A stretch of DNA of 64,000 bases, from the NCBI RefSeq assembly GCF_000210095.1, contig NC_021039.1, positions 2,266,113-2,330,112 on the forward strand, read 5' to 3'. The notes beneath the pieces were generated by a model. That model was given only the letters and a program-made list of their open reading frames with translations, was not told the origin of the DNA and did not search any database. This stretch comes from Ruminococcus champanellensis 18P13 = JCM 17042. GTDB taxonomy: Bacteria; Bacillota; Clostridia; Oscillospirales; Ruminococcaceae. The position numbers were made by a program, and so were the translations under genes. Below are positions 20,070 to 29,611 of the stretch, one piece after another. Position 1 is the stretch's first letter. Each line of letters opens with the position of its first letter.

Positions 20070-21812
20070 ATGAAAGAGCAAAGCCCGATAGGGCGGATCT
20101 GGGAGCTTGGTGCGCAGGAACACGGCAGGCTCATCACAGCGGTGGCACTTGCCGTAATCGGTGTCGCCTGCGGCATGGTACCCTATTTCGCTGCCGCCAA
20201 AATCATCGTTCTGCTGCTGGCAGGGGAACAGGCATTTACCGCCTATCTGCCCTGGCTGCTGACGGCGCTGGCGGGATTTCTGATCCGCACCCTGCTGTAC
20301 AACAGTGCCCTGTCCCTCTCCCACAAGGCGACCTTCAGCATTCTCAAAACCATCCGTCAGAAGCTGCTGGCAAAGCTGCCCCACCTGCCCCTTGGCACGG
20401 TGATGGACGCTTCCAGCGGCAAATGGAAAGAGATCATCGTGGATCAGGTGGACAGCATGGAAACCACACTGGCACATCTGTTTCCGGAAATGACCGCAAA
20501 CATTGTGGCGCCGGTGCTGATTCTGATCGCACTGTTTCTTCTGGACTGGCGGCTGGCGCTGTTGTCACTGGCAGTGTTCCCCATCGCATTTCTCTTTATG
20601 ATGATGGTCATGGGCAACTATGCAAAGGACTATGCAGGTGCGGTCAAGGCCACCTCTGAAATGAGCAGCACTATGATCGAGTACATCAACGGTATCCAGG
20701 TTATCAAGGCATTTAACCAGGGGAAACAATCCTACACCCGTCTGACGGATAAAGTGCGTGCCAATGCCCAGTATTATTATGACTGGATGCGCCGCAGTCA
20801 GTTGGGCATGTCTATGGCATATGCCTTCTTTCCGGCGCAGATGCTCACCATTCTCCCCTTCGGCTGGCTGTTTTACACACATGGCTCCCTTTCAGCAGAA
20901 ACCTTTGTGACCGTCATCATTCTGGCGCTTGGTATGGCAGCCCCCATTGTAGCGGCCTTCAACTTTGTGGATACGCTGGCGCAGGTGGGCACCACAGTGG
21001 GACAGGTAGACGAGATCCTGAAGGCGGAGGAACAGGCACATGGTACGCAGTCCGTTTCCTTTGACGATCACCGGATTGAAGTGCAGAACGTTTCCTTTGG
21101 CTATCACAACGACCAGGAAATTCTGCACCAAGTGAATCTTTCCATTCCGCAAAATAGTATGACTGCGTTGGTGGGGCCATCCGGCTCCGGCAAATCCACC
21201 CTTGCAATGCTTGTGGCAGGCTTCTGGGATGTAAAAACCGGCAGGATCACTATGGGGGGACACGACCTGACGGAGATCCCTCTGGAGGAGCTTTACGATC
21301 AGATTGCTTATGTGTCCCAGGACAATTATCTGTTTGATGACACAGTACGGGAAAACATCCGCATGGGGCGTCGGGACGCTACAGATGCTGAGGTGGAAGC
21401 GGCAGCCCATGCAGCCGGCTGCGACAGCTTCATCAGCGAACTGGAGCACGGCTATGAAACCAATGTTGGCGGAGGCGGCGCACATCTTTCCGGCGGGGAA
21501 CGGCAGCGGATCGCCATTGCCCGTGCCATGCTGAAAAACGCACCCATCGTTATCCTGGACGAGGCTACCGCCTATATCGATCCGGAAAATGAAGCGGTGA
21601 TCCAGCAAGCAGTGGCAAAACTGGTGGCGCATAAGACTGTCATCGTGATCGCACACCGGCTGTCTACCATTACGGATGCGGACAATATTGTCGTGGTGCA
21701 TGACGGACGCATTGAGGCGCAGGGAACCCATGAAGCACTTCTGGAGGACTGTGCGCTCTATCACGAGATGTGGCAGGCACATATGGGAGCAAAGGATGGT
21801 GACGCAGCATGA
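20070..21812 (+). CDS. ABC transporter, fused permease/ATP-binding half (first of a pair)
   Basis: 580 aa from the ATG at 20070, 13 bases after AGGAGG begins; an upstream in-frame ATG lacks a ribosome site. Residues about 1-310 hold six membrane helices of the type IV exporter fold, about 340-575 the nucleotide-binding domain: Walker A GPSGSGKST, signature LSGGERQRIAIARAM, Walker B IVILDEATAYID. It overlaps the second half-transporter by four bases, so the two form a heterodimer. Pairs of this type behind a TetR gene export drugs or, in the IrtAB/YbtPQ branch, import siderophores. Confidence 0.95.
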   Translation: MKEQSPIGRIWELGAQEHGRLITAVALAVIGVACGMVPYFAAAKIIVLLLAGEQAFTAYLPWLLTALAGFLIRTLLYNSALSLSHKATFSILKTIRQKLLAKLPHLPLGTVMDASSGKWKEIIVDQVDSMETTLAHLFPEMTANIVAPVLILIALFLLDWRLALLSLAVFPIAFLFMMMVMGNYAKDYAGAVKATSEMSSTMIEYINGIQVIKAFNQGKQSYTRLTDKVRANAQYYYDWMRRSQLGMSMAYAFFPAQMLTILPFGWLFYTHGSLSAETFVTVIILALGMAAPIVAAFNFVDTLAQVGTTVGQVDEILKAEEQAHGTQSVSFDDHRIEVQNVSFGYHNDQEILHQVNLSIPQNSMTALVGPSGSGKSTLAMLVAGFWDVKTGRITMGGHDLTEIPLEELYDQIAYVSQDNYLFDDTVRENIRMGRRDATDAEVEAAAHAAGCDSFISELEHGYETNVGGGGAHLSGGERQRIAIARAMLKNAPIVILDEATAYIDPENEAVIQQAVAKLVAHKTVIVIAHRLSTITDADNIVVVHDGRIEAQGTHEALLEDCALYHEMWQAHMGAKDGDAA

Positions 21813-23539
21813 TCGAAGCATTCCGAAAGATCTGGCACTTTGCCGGAGATGAGACCAAACATGTAAATCAATCTGTTGTAGTGGAATTTTTGAACGCCCT
21901 GCTGCAAATGTTCCGGGTGGCAGCCATCTATTTTGTCGTGCTGGCATTGACCGACGGTACCCAGAGCAGCAAGCCTGCATGGCTGGCGCTGGGCTGTGAG
22001 CTGACAGCGATCTTCGGTGGTGCCGTAACCGCAAGCATTTCCAAAATGCTGCAAACACACGCCGGGTATTTCATGGCAGCGGAGCGACGCATTTCCATTG
22101 CGGATCGTTTAAAGAGTGTGCCCATGGGCTTCTTCAATGAAAACAGTCTGGGGCAGCTCTCCGGCATCTGCACCACTGTAGTCGGCAGCATTGAGGGCAT
22201 GGTACCCATGGTGCTGGTAAATATTCTCGGTGGATTGATTACCACCACCGTATTTACCGTGCTGCTCCTGATTTTTGACTGGCGCATCGGACTGATCGCT
22301 CTGGCAGGAATCCTGCTGTACCTGTGGGTCGTATCTGCTATGGAACAAAAATCTGCCGCAATCGCAGACAATACCCAAAGATCCCAGACAGCACTGATCG
22401 CAGCGGTACTGGAGACGGTACAGGGCATGAGTGTGATCAAGTCCTTCAACCTTACCGGCAAGGGCGACCAGAAGCTGCAGGATGCACTGGAATACAACCG
22501 CAGAAGCAATCTGGAAGTAGAACAGGTACTTACGCCCTACACCGCCCTGCAGGAGGCAATCCTACAGATTGCGGGCGTTGGGATGATGCTGGCAGCCATT
22601 CTGCTCTGGATCAACGGCACCATGACCATAGCCAATGCGCTGATGACGCTGGTCATGTCCTTCCTGGTGTTCAACCAGATCAAAGCCTTTGGCATGGGCG
22701 TGTCCATGCTGCGGCTTACGGCGGCTGCCATCGACCGCACAGTGGAAACTGAGCAAATGCCCCGTATGGACGAAAACGGAAAAGCCATCCAACCGAAAAC
22801 ACACGAGATTGTGTTCGATCATGTGAACTTTTCCTATGGGCAAAAGCCGATCCTGCACAATATCACCATGGCCCTGCCGGATAAGACCACAACGGCAGTC
22901 ATCGGTCCCTCCGGCAGCGGAAAAACCACCTTCTGCAATCTGATCGCCCGGTTCTGGGATACGGACAGCGGCAGTATCCGAATCGGCGGCTATTCCGTAA
23001 AGGATTACACGCTGGAATCCCTGATGAATCAGATCAGTGTGGTGTTCCAGAATGTATACCTGTTTGCGGACACCATCGAAAACAACATCAAATTCGGCAG
23101 TCCCGATGCAACCCACGAACAGGTGGTGGCAGCGGCGAAAGCGGCATGCTGCGATGAATTTATCCAGACGCTGCCGGAGGGCTACAACACCATGATCGGC
23201 GAAGGGGGCGCCAGTCTTTCCGGCGGGGAAAAGCAGCGGATCTCCATTGCCCGTGCCATGCTGAAAAATGCACCCATCGTCATCTTGGACGAAGCCACAG
23301 CCAATGTGGACCCGGAAAACGAGGAGCGACTGCAAAAGGCAATCGAGGCACTGACCCGTGATAAGACGATCATAATGATCGCACATCGGCTGAAAACCGT
23401 CCGCCATGCAGACCAGATCCTGGTCATTGACCACGGCCGTATCGTGCAGCAGGGCAAGCATGCGCAGCTGATTTCCCAGCCCGGCATCTATGCGGACTTT
23501 GTGGGAGGCAAAAAGCAATCCACCAGTTGGAAGCTGTAA
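21809..23539 (+). CDS. ABC transporter, fused permease/ATP-binding half (second of a pair)
   Basis: 576 aa. Six membrane helices (about 1-315) and a nucleotide-binding domain with Walker A GPSGSGKTT, signature LSGGEKQRISIARAM and Walker B IVILDEATANVD. Both halves keep the catalytic glutamate, so both ATP sites appear competent. The ATGA overlap with the first half points to equal, coupled synthesis. The operon ends at the hairpin after 23569. Confidence 0.95.
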   Translation: MIEAFRKIWHFAGDETKHVNQSVVVEFLNALLQMFRVAAIYFVVLALTDGTQSSKPAWLALGCELTAIFGGAVTASISKMLQTHAGYFMAAERRISIADRLKSVPMGFFNENSLGQLSGICTTVVGSIEGMVPMVLVNILGGLITTTVFTVLLLIFDWRIGLIALAGILLYLWVVSAMEQKSAAIADNTQRSQTALIAAVLETVQGMSVIKSFNLTGKGDQKLQDALEYNRRSNLEVEQVLTPYTALQEAILQIAGVGMMLAAILLWINGTMTIANALMTLVMSFLVFNQIKAFGMGVSMLRLTAAAIDRTVETEQMPRMDENGKAIQPKTHEIVFDHVNFSYGQKPILHNITMALPDKTTTAVIGPSGSGKTTFCNLIARFWDTDSGSIRIGGYSVKDYTLESLMNQISVVFQNVYLFADTIENNIKFGSPDATHEQVVAAAKAACCDEFIQTLPEGYNTMIGEGGASLSGGEKQRISIARAMLKNAPIVILDEATANVDPENEERLQKAIEALTRDKTIIMIAHRLKTVRHADQILVIDHGRIVQQGKHAQLISQPGIYADFVGGKKQSTSWKL

Positions 23540-23568
23540 AACAGACTTCTTGAAAACAATACAAAGCA

Positions 23569-23602
23569 AAACGGTATGATTCTCAGAAATCATACCGTTT
23601 TT
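23569..23602. terminator. Bidirectional terminator between the ABC operon and the EF-G-like gene
   Basis: Thirteen-base stem AAACGGTATGATT/AATCATACCGTTT with short loop; T-run on the plus strand and A-run (T-run for the minus transcript) on the other side. Confidence 0.9.
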
Positions 23603-23614
23603 GTGTACAATCCA

Positions 23615-25699
23615 TCAGCCGTTCTGCTGATTGACGCTTGCGATCACTGTACTCAACAGATTTGCCGGGAGCTGTTCATACCGCAGGAAGGTAAAGGAAA
23701 ATTCGCCCATGCCTCGTGTGGACTGCCGCAGATACAGGGCAAAGTCCTGCATTTCCCGCATGGGCACCTCCGCCTGGATCAGGGTCATGCCCGGAGCAAC
23801 CGGCTCCATGCCAAGCACACGTCCACGACGCTTGTTCAGCTCGCCCATCACATCACCGGTATTTTCATCCGGCACCGTCACATTCAGACTGCCGATGGGC
23901 TCCAGCATCACCGGATCCGCCTGTGGCAGACCTTCCTTATAGGCAATGGAGGCAGCCATCTTGAATGCCATTTCAGAGGAATCCACCGGGTGGTAGGAAC
24001 CATCCACCAGGATCGCCTTCAAGCCCACCACCGGACAGCCAGCCAGCACGCCCTTCCGGACGCATTCCTGCAAGCCCTTTTCCACAGCCGGGAAGAAATT
24101 CCGGGGCACGGCTCCGCCGAATACCCGTTCCTCAAATACCAGGTCATCCCCCATGCAGGGCTCAAACTCGATCCATACATGCCCGTACTGTCCATGACCG
24201 CCGGACTGCTTCTTGTGCTTGCCTTCTACCTTGACCTTTTTGCGAATGGTCTCCCGGTATGCAATGCGGGGCACTTCCAGCTGTACATCTACGCCAAATT
24301 TATTTTTGAGTTTGGCAGCCGTCACCTCCAGATGCATGGAGCCAAGACCGCTGAGGATCTGTTCCTTCGTGAAGGCATCCTGCTGATAGGACAGGGTCTG
24401 ATCCTCCTCCAGCAGCCGGGCGATGCCTGCGGAGATCTTGGTTTCATCCCCCTGGGATTTCGCCTTGACGCACAGGGAGTAGCAGGGCTTGGGATACTGT
24501 ATGGGAGCAAACCGCAGCACACGCTCCGGAGCGCACAGAGTATCCGACGTACCCGCAGAGATCTTCGCAGCCACTACAATGTCCCCTGCCGCCGCAGAAG
24601 CAACCTCCTCCTGCTTCTTGCCAAGCAGGACGTACAGCTTTCCGATCTTTTCCGTTGCGCCGGTTGTTGCATTCAGCACATTCGCATCCGCTGACAGCTT
24701 GCCTGCATACACCCGGATAAAGCTCATCTTCCCTACGAAAGGATCCGCAACCGTCCGGAACACATAGGCTACCAGAGGCGCCGCAGGGTCACAGGCAACC
24801 GCAATGGGATCCTCTTTCTGATCCACTCCAATGGGCGCATCCACCTCCTGCGGAGCCGGCAACAGCAAATCAATCTCCTTGAGCAGCATATCAATGCCTG
24901 CAAGGGTGGTGGAGGATACGCAGACCACAGGGGTAATAATGCCCTTGTTCATACCATTGTGGATGCCATCGATCAATTCCTTCTGGGTAAAGGCTTCCCC
25001 TTCAAAGAACTTTTCCATCAGTGCCTCATCGGTTTCCGCCACCGCCTCACTGATGGCGGAGATCAGACCTTCCAGCCGGTATTCCATCTTTTCAGAAACC
25101 TCCGGCGTGGGCATATCCGTTTCTACGGCATTGCCCTTGTCGTCGTATTTGTACGCCTTCATTTCAATCAGATTCACATAGGAAATGATCTGGCTGTTCT
25201 GGATCACTGGAACCACAACCGGGCACACAGTGGGACCGAATACGGTTTTCAGCTGTGTCAGGGTATTGTAGAAATTGGCGTTGGGATCATCGATCTTGGT
25301 GATGACGAACATCTTGGAGCGCCCCAGCTTTGCAGCGGCATCATAGGCCTTGCGGGTGCCCACCTTGACGCCGGATTTTGCAGAAACGGTCAGCATTACC
25401 GTATCCGCAGCCTGGATGCCCTCCAGCATACCGCCGGCAAAGTCGAATAAGCCCGGTGTATCCAGCAGATTGATCCGGTTTTCACCGCTGGAAAAAGACG
25501 ACAAAGTGGTATTGATGGAGATCTGCCGTTTGATTTCCTCCGGATCATAGTCGCTGACTGTATTTCCATCTGCACACTTTCCCAGCCGATCCGTAGCCCC
25601 TGCCTTATACAGCAGCGCTTCCGCCAGGGCGGTTTTGCCGGATCCCAGATGACCCGCCAGTGTAATGTTTCTGATTTTTGTTGCGTCTGACTGTTTCAT
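23615..25699 (-). CDS. Elongation factor G-like GTPase (EF-G paralogue)
   Basis: 694 aa. The G domain shows G1 GHLGSGKTAL (EF-G proper has GHIDAGKTT), DTPGLFDF (G3) and TKID in place of the usual NKMD (G4). Domains II-V follow, with GGHGQYGHVWIEFEP and ISEMAFKMAASIAYKEG-like residues near the C-terminus. The changes in G1 and G4 mark it as the second, EF-G-like type widespread in Firmicutes rather than the housekeeping fusA product. Role uncertain: ribosome recycling or stress translation are possibilities. Single gene with its own promoter. Confidence 0.9.
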   Translation of the reverse strand: MKQSDATKIRNITLAGHLGSGKTALAEALLYKAGATDRLGKCADGNTVSDYDPEEIKRQISINTTLSSFSSGENRINLLDTPGLFDFAGGMLEGIQAADTVMLTVSAKSGVKVGTRKAYDAAAKLGRSKMFVITKIDDPNANFYNTLTQLKTVFGPTVCPVVVPVIQNSQIISYVNLIEMKAYKYDDKGNAVETDMPTPEVSEKMEYRLEGLISAISEAVAETDEALMEKFFEGEAFTQKELIDGIHNGMNKGIITPVVCVSSTTLAGIDMLLKEIDLLLPAPQEVDAPIGVDQKEDPIAVACDPAAPLVAYVFRTVADPFVGKMSFIRVYAGKLSADANVLNATTGATEKIGKLYVLLGKKQEEVASAAAGDIVVAAKISAGTSDTLCAPERVLRFAPIQYPKPCYSLCVKAKSQGDETKISAGIARLLEEDQTLSYQQDAFTKEQILSGLGSMHLEVTAAKLKNKFGVDVQLEVPRIAYRETIRKKVKVEGKHKKQSGGHGQYGHVWIEFEPCMGDDLVFEERVFGGAVPRNFFPAVEKGLQECVRKGVLAGCPVVGLKAILVDGSYHPVDSSEMAFKMAASIAYKEGLPQADPVMLEPIGSLNVTVPDENTGDVMGELNKRRGRVLGMEPVAPGMTLIQAEVPMREMQDFALYLRQSTRGMGEFSFTFLRYEQLPANLLSTVIASVNQQNG

Positions 25700-25755
25700 G
25701 TTACTCTCTCCTTCGCCAGTGTGCGCCCGGAGGCTGCAAACTTGAATATGCTGTT

Positions 25756-25784
25756 ATTATAACGCAATTGTTAAAATTCTTCAA
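25756..25784 (-). promoter_or_regulatory. Promoter of the EF-G-like gene
   Basis: On the minus strand TTGAAG, 17-base spacer, TATAAT, about 60 bases before the start codon. Confidence 0.75.
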
Positions 25785-26102
25785 CCCTTTTTGAAGAAAT
25801 TCTACATAGCATTGAGAAAACACAGCTCGTTTTTGTGCATACTAAACAATATTGTAAGCTATCATCTTTTCATTCTACTCAATATTCAGTCATACGCAGG
25901 CTTACAATAGAGGTGATACATGCAGAAAATATGACGGCACACTTGAATCTCTGCATGAGAAATCACGCAAACCGCCAACGACTTCAAAACTCAGCATGCC
26001 ATTCACCTTCACAAATACAATAACTTGCCCATGCGCCCTCTTTCCTGGCTCTCTCCCCTTGAGATTTCTGTACAATATGTTTGACAAACGTACAAAAAGA
26101 AG
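25785..26102. other. Gene-free stretch upstream of the EF-G-like gene
   Basis: About 320 AT-rich bases between the EF-G-like promoter and the mannanase terminator. Short open frames exist on both strands, but none has a ribosome site or a recognisable product. I see no repeat or RNA gene here. Confidence 0.5.
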
Positions 26103-26132
26103 AAAAAACCACCGTAAAAACAGTGGTTTTTT
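26103..26132. terminator. Terminator downstream of the mannanase gene
   Basis: Perfect ten-base inverted repeat AAAAAACCAC/GTGGTTTTTT with ten-base loop; works on either strand because both arms end in A/T runs. It lies about 46 bases past the mannanase stop. Confidence 0.82.
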
Positions 26133-26178
26133 CAACATATCAAAAGAGGGGGGGTAAAGCTGCTTTGCAATCAAACAC

Positions 26179-28113
26179 TCAGTTGTTTGTAGTATCAGTA
26201 ACAACCAGTTCCTCAGCAGTAATCAGATGTGCCAGATACCGTGCGATCTGCGTCAGGTCACTTGAATCCACATTTGTATCCTGGACGCAGTTTGCATTTG
26301 CAAGACCTTCTGCGGAGATTGCGGGAATACCCTGATCCTGTGCAATGTACCGAGCCAGCAGAACGATATCATTGATCTCGACCACGCCGTTGCAGTCTAC
26401 ATCGCCGTACAGGGTAGCTACAGTCTGGGTGGTTGTAGTGGTTGTGGTTTCGCCAGCCTCTGTACTGGTCTCAGCAACTGTTGTGGTAGTAGTCGTCGTG
26501 GTACTTACTTCTGCCATTGTGGTTTCTGCTTCCGTTGTAGTTGTGGTAGTCTCCTCTGTTGTAGTGGTGGTCACAACAGGCTCAGTGGTGGTAGTTGTGA
26601 TCGGTGCATCCGCATACACAGAGCATACCTTAGAGGTTTCCTTCCAGCCATTCTTGCCGTTTACTACAACCTCGCCCCAGTCAGCAGACAGGGTGCCGCC
26701 GGCATTTGCAGAGGACATATCCAGGTACTCAACCGGGCTGCCGTTGCCGTACCAGCTCCATGCCATCCAGCCGATCTGTACATCCTTACAGTATTCCATA
26801 ATGTATGCTTCATCAACCTCGCCATCGGAATGCTTATAGCCAAACTCGCCAATTACCAGGCAAAGATTCCGGGTCATAATGCCGTCAATGACGCTCTTGA
26901 TCGTAGCAGCGTTGCCGCCTGCGGTACCATACATATGTACAGAGAACATCACATTCTTCTCCGGGTCGGATGCCAGCACTGCGCTGCCGCCGTCCCGAAC
27001 GGTCACATAACCCTGACCCCAACCGCCTGCGTCACACATGATGCAGTGGGTCAGACCAGCGTCACGGATCTCCTTTACAGCGGCAATGTAAGCACTCTCC
27101 CAGCTGCTGGTGTTGGTGTTACCCTGCCATTCGTTGGCAATGTTGATGATGACCGTATCCTCGTGTCCGATCAGGGCGGACTTGATCTCGCTGAAATACT
27201 TTGCAGCATTCAGCAGCAGATTTGCATCATCCTTACCGGTCACATCATGAACCTCCAGAACGGCAATCAGCTTATACTTTTCGCACAGACTGATGAGATT
27301 TGCAACCTCGCCTGCTGTGTTCTTGGTATACTGCTGACCGTCGGACAGTACGATCCGGACTGTATTTGCACCGTAAGCCGCAATTTCCTTGAGAGTGGCT
27401 TCTTCGTTGCCCTCCCACTTGTACCAGGTGTAAGCGTAGTTGGTGCCCCGCATTTCAAATGCGTTCTGGTTTGCATCCCGCAGTACCGTGCCGTCTACGT
27501 AGAACCCATCCTTCGGCTCAACCACCTCACCGCTTCCGGATTTCTCCAGCTTCCAGCCGTTCAGAGTAACAGAACCGCTGACAGTTGCAGTCTCGCTGGT
27601 GGACATAATCATCATATTGACACGCTGTACATTATACAGGTCTGCAATCGTCACCAGGGAATTGGTCTGGGTGTCTGCATCATAGTACCACCACTCCTCT
27701 GCCTTCAGATACAGGGTCACATCCTTGGATGCTCCGGCACTGACGGTGATATTGTCGCTCTGGTGCCACTTCCAGGACGATCCGGTGTTGACTGCTGCTG
27801 CAAAGCTGATGTCGCTGGCGCTTTCGTTGGTCAGCGTAAAGCTCAGCGTATCATACTCGGACCAGTCTGCCCCGTCAAAGTTGTGGTAAAATCCAGCTGC
27901 ATTGCTTGTACCGTTGTCCGTATCAGCAAAGCTGACTGTGACGGAATCCGCACCGTTGGTCACGCCGGTGGTACCCTCCTGGTATCCTTCTGTGGCAGAC
28001 CATGCGAAGCCGCCCAGGCCATCCGCAGCCATAACACCAAAGGTGCCTGCGGCAGATGCGGTAGCCATCATTGCGCATGCAGTAGCGCATGCAAGTAGTT
28101 TCTTCCCTCTCAT
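26179..28113 (-). CDS. Secreted endo-beta-1,4-mannanase: CBM, GH5 subfamily 8 catalytic domain, Thr-rich linker, dockerin
   Basis: 644 aa. Signal peptide 1-30; N-terminal beta-sandwich carbohydrate-binding module about 32-192 (CBM type not assigned). The catalytic domain (about 203-480) closely follows Bacillus GH5_8 mannanases: FYVDGTVLRDANQNAFEMRG, ANTVRIVLSDG, acid/base E328 in NIANEW, nucleophile E423 in VIGEFGY. The linker 505-566 is nearly all Thr/Glu/Val. The dockerin (about 569-632) has two calcium loops, DVDCNGVVEINDI and DTNVDSSDL. It should hydrolyse mannan or glucomannan on a cellulosome. ATG at 28113 chosen over TTG at 28116 for the seven-base spacing to GGAGG. Confidence 0.95.
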   Translation of the reverse strand: MRGKKLLACATACAMMATASAAGTFGVMAADGLGGFAWSATEGYQEGTTGVTNGADSVTVSFADTDNGTSNAAGFYHNFDGADWSEYDTLSFTLTNESASDISFAAAVNTGSSWKWHQSDNITVSAGASKDVTLYLKAEEWWYYDADTQTNSLVTIADLYNVQRVNMMIMSTSETATVSGSVTLNGWKLEKSGSGEVVEPKDGFYVDGTVLRDANQNAFEMRGTNYAYTWYKWEGNEEATLKEIAAYGANTVRIVLSDGQQYTKNTAGEVANLISLCEKYKLIAVLEVHDVTGKDDANLLLNAAKYFSEIKSALIGHEDTVIINIANEWQGNTNTSSWESAYIAAVKEIRDAGLTHCIMCDAGGWGQGYVTVRDGGSAVLASDPEKNVMFSVHMYGTAGGNAATIKSVIDGIMTRNLCLVIGEFGYKHSDGEVDEAYIMEYCKDVQIGWMAWSWYGNGSPVEYLDMSSANAGGTLSADWGEVVVNGKNGWKETSKVCSVYADAPITTTTTEPVVTTTTTEETTTTTTEAETTMAEVSTTTTTTTTVAETSTEAGETTTTTTTQTVATLYGDVDCNGVVEINDIVLLARYIAQDQGIPAISAEGLANANCVQDTNVDSSDLTQIARYLAHLITAEELVVTDTTNN

Positions 28114-28204
28114 CAAAAATCCTCCTTATTTTTTATAAGCAAACGAACTTAAATAAAGAAATACGGCTTTATTTAATAGCCATGCGTTTCTTTACTTCCT
28201 CTAC

Positions 28205-28233
28205 ATTTTACACAATTATTTTTCCTGTGTCAA
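28205..28233 (-). promoter_or_regulatory. Promoter of the mannanase gene
   Basis: On the minus strand TTGACA, 17-base spacer, TAAAAT. The ~85-base leader contains an AAATAAAG/CTTTATTT inverted repeat (28150-28173) that could form a small hairpin or operator. The stretch 28234-28426 holds no gene. Confidence 0.75.
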
Positions 28234-28426
28234 GAGATTTTTCAGAAATAGTCCAAGTTTTTATTTTTATATTAAATAAAGCTATCATTTAATCTGTAGC
28301 GTTACATGCATCCCATTGTATAATCCCGCCAGATCCGGCAACAATATTTCACAGAACTACCGGTTCAAATGTGCTGACCGCCGCAGCGGCACCGATTCCA
28401 CCCAACGGCGGAGAAACGGAGTGAAT

Positions 28427-29188
28427 ATGAAAAAGTCAAGATCCAGTGCATCCAATGTACTTGCAGGAAAGGGGTTTTACATTGCTTTATCCCTATGTGT
28501 TGCCATGGTGGGCGCCGCCTGCTACTTTGCCTATACCCAGACAAGCAATGACCTGTCCGCCCAGTTGGAATCCAGTCTCCAGTCAGAACAGAGCGTATCC
28601 TTTACAAAAGAAAATGTGCCGAAATCCACAACCTCCGCACCTTCCACCACCACATACACCCGGACAACCACTACAACACCTGCTGTCACAGAAGCTATGG
28701 TGCCTGCAACCGCAGAACCCGCAGCCGTTCAATCCGCCCCGGCAGCCCCGGTAAACAAGCCGACCCCCACCCCTAAACCGGTGATGCCGGTAGAGGGTGA
28801 TGTGCTCAATCCCTTCAGCAATGGGGAACTGGTCAAATCCGCAACCACTGGTGCCTGGCAAACCCACAACGGTGCGGATCTTGCCGCAGAGATTGGCGAT
28901 GACGTGGTGAGCATTGCGGCAGGAACGGTCAAATCCGTTGAGGAGGACGGCCTGCTTGGGGTATGTGTCACCATCGATCACGGCAACGGCATCGTCAGCC
29001 GCTACTGTAATCTGAACAGCGGCGTCACCGTCACCGCCGGAGACGAGGTCAAAGGAGGCGATGCAATCGGCGCCGTAGGCGATACGGCGGAAATCGAAAG
29101 CGCCGATCCCTCCCATCTGCATTTTGAGGTATACCGGGACGGAATATTCATTGACCCGATGGCATATATTCAGGGCAAAGCAGAATAA
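28427..29188 (+). CDS. Membrane-anchored M23 (LytM-type) peptidase
   Basis: 253 aa from the ATG at 28427 (GGAG upstream). Residues 17-38 are a single membrane anchor; 60-115 a Thr/Ala/Pro-rich linker; the LytM domain spans about 120-250. The zinc ligands are visible: His and Asp of HNGADLA and the final HLHFEVY. It probably cleaves peptide cross-links of peptidoglycan outside the cell. The architecture also matches SpoIIQ-like proteins; unlike some of those, all metal ligands are kept here. Confidence 0.92.
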   Translation: MKKSRSSASNVLAGKGFYIALSLCVAMVGAACYFAYTQTSNDLSAQLESSLQSEQSVSFTKENVPKSTTSAPSTTTYTRTTTTTPAVTEAMVPATAEPAAVQSAPAAPVNKPTPTPKPVMPVEGDVLNPFSNGELVKSATTGAWQTHNGADLAAEIGDDVVSIAAGTVKSVEEDGLLGVCVTIDHGNGIVSRYCNLNSGVTVTAGDEVKGGDAIGAVGDTAEIESADPSHLHFEVYRDGIFIDPMAYIQGKAE

Positions 29189-29192
29189 ACAA

Positions 29193-29227
29193 AGCCGGCA
29201 GGTGCAGCGAATGCGTCTGCCGGTTTC
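29193..29227 (+). terminator. Terminator of the M23 peptidase gene
   Basis: Stem CCGGCAG/CTGCCGG with a longer loop, followed by TTTCTT, starting five bases past the stop. Confidence 0.75.
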
Positions 29228-29255
29228 TTGTGATACATGCGTTTGGAAAAAATGC

Positions 29256-29284
29256 TTGCATTTTTTGAAACAGTATGTTATAAT
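29256..29284 (+). promoter_or_regulatory. Promoter of tRNA-Gln
   Basis: TTGCAT, 17-base spacer, TGT-TATAAT (extended -10), placing the start about seven bases before the tRNA. Confidence 0.88.
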
Positions 29285-29297
29285 AGAATCACTATTT

Positions 29298-29372
29298 TGG
29301 GGTATAGCCAAGCGGTAAGGCAACGGACTTTGACTCCGTCACTCGCTGGTTCGAATCCAGCTATCCCAACCA
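29298..29372 (+). tRNA. tRNA-Gln (anticodon TTG)
   Basis: Acceptor stem TGGGGTA/TATCCCA, D-arm AGCCAAGCGGTAAGGC, anticodon loop CTTTGAC (TTG), T-arm CTGGTTCGAATCCAG, and an encoded CCA end. The sequence is close to the Bacillus tRNA-Gln. It stands alone with its own promoter and terminator. Confidence 0.97.
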
Positions 29373-29382
29373 TATACACCTG

Positions 29383-29416
29383 GGCTCACGCTTTTTCGTG
29401 GGTCTTTCTTTTTTGC
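29383..29416 (+). terminator. Terminator of tRNA-Gln
   Basis: Stem GGCTCACG/CGTGGGTC (two G-T pairs) and TTTCTTTTTT. Confidence 0.85.
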
Positions 29417-29519
29417 CCGAAGCTAAGGTCGTGTTGACACTAAGATAATATGCCCTGCTACATATTCATACACCACATGGGATTTTTTTCAGATTCAGAA
29501 AAACTTTCCGCCGGAATGG

Positions 29520-29548
29520 TTGCATTTTTATATAGGGCATGTTATAAT
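29520..29548 (+). promoter_or_regulatory. Promoter of the amidase gene
   Basis: TTGCAT, 17-base spacer, TGT-TATAAT; nearly the same promoter as that of tRNA-Gln. Confidence 0.85.
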
Positions 29549-29611
29549 AAGAAGTAGAGTAAAGAATGAATCCCAAAAAAGAAATAATCAAAAGACAAGG
29601 GGAATTTACAT

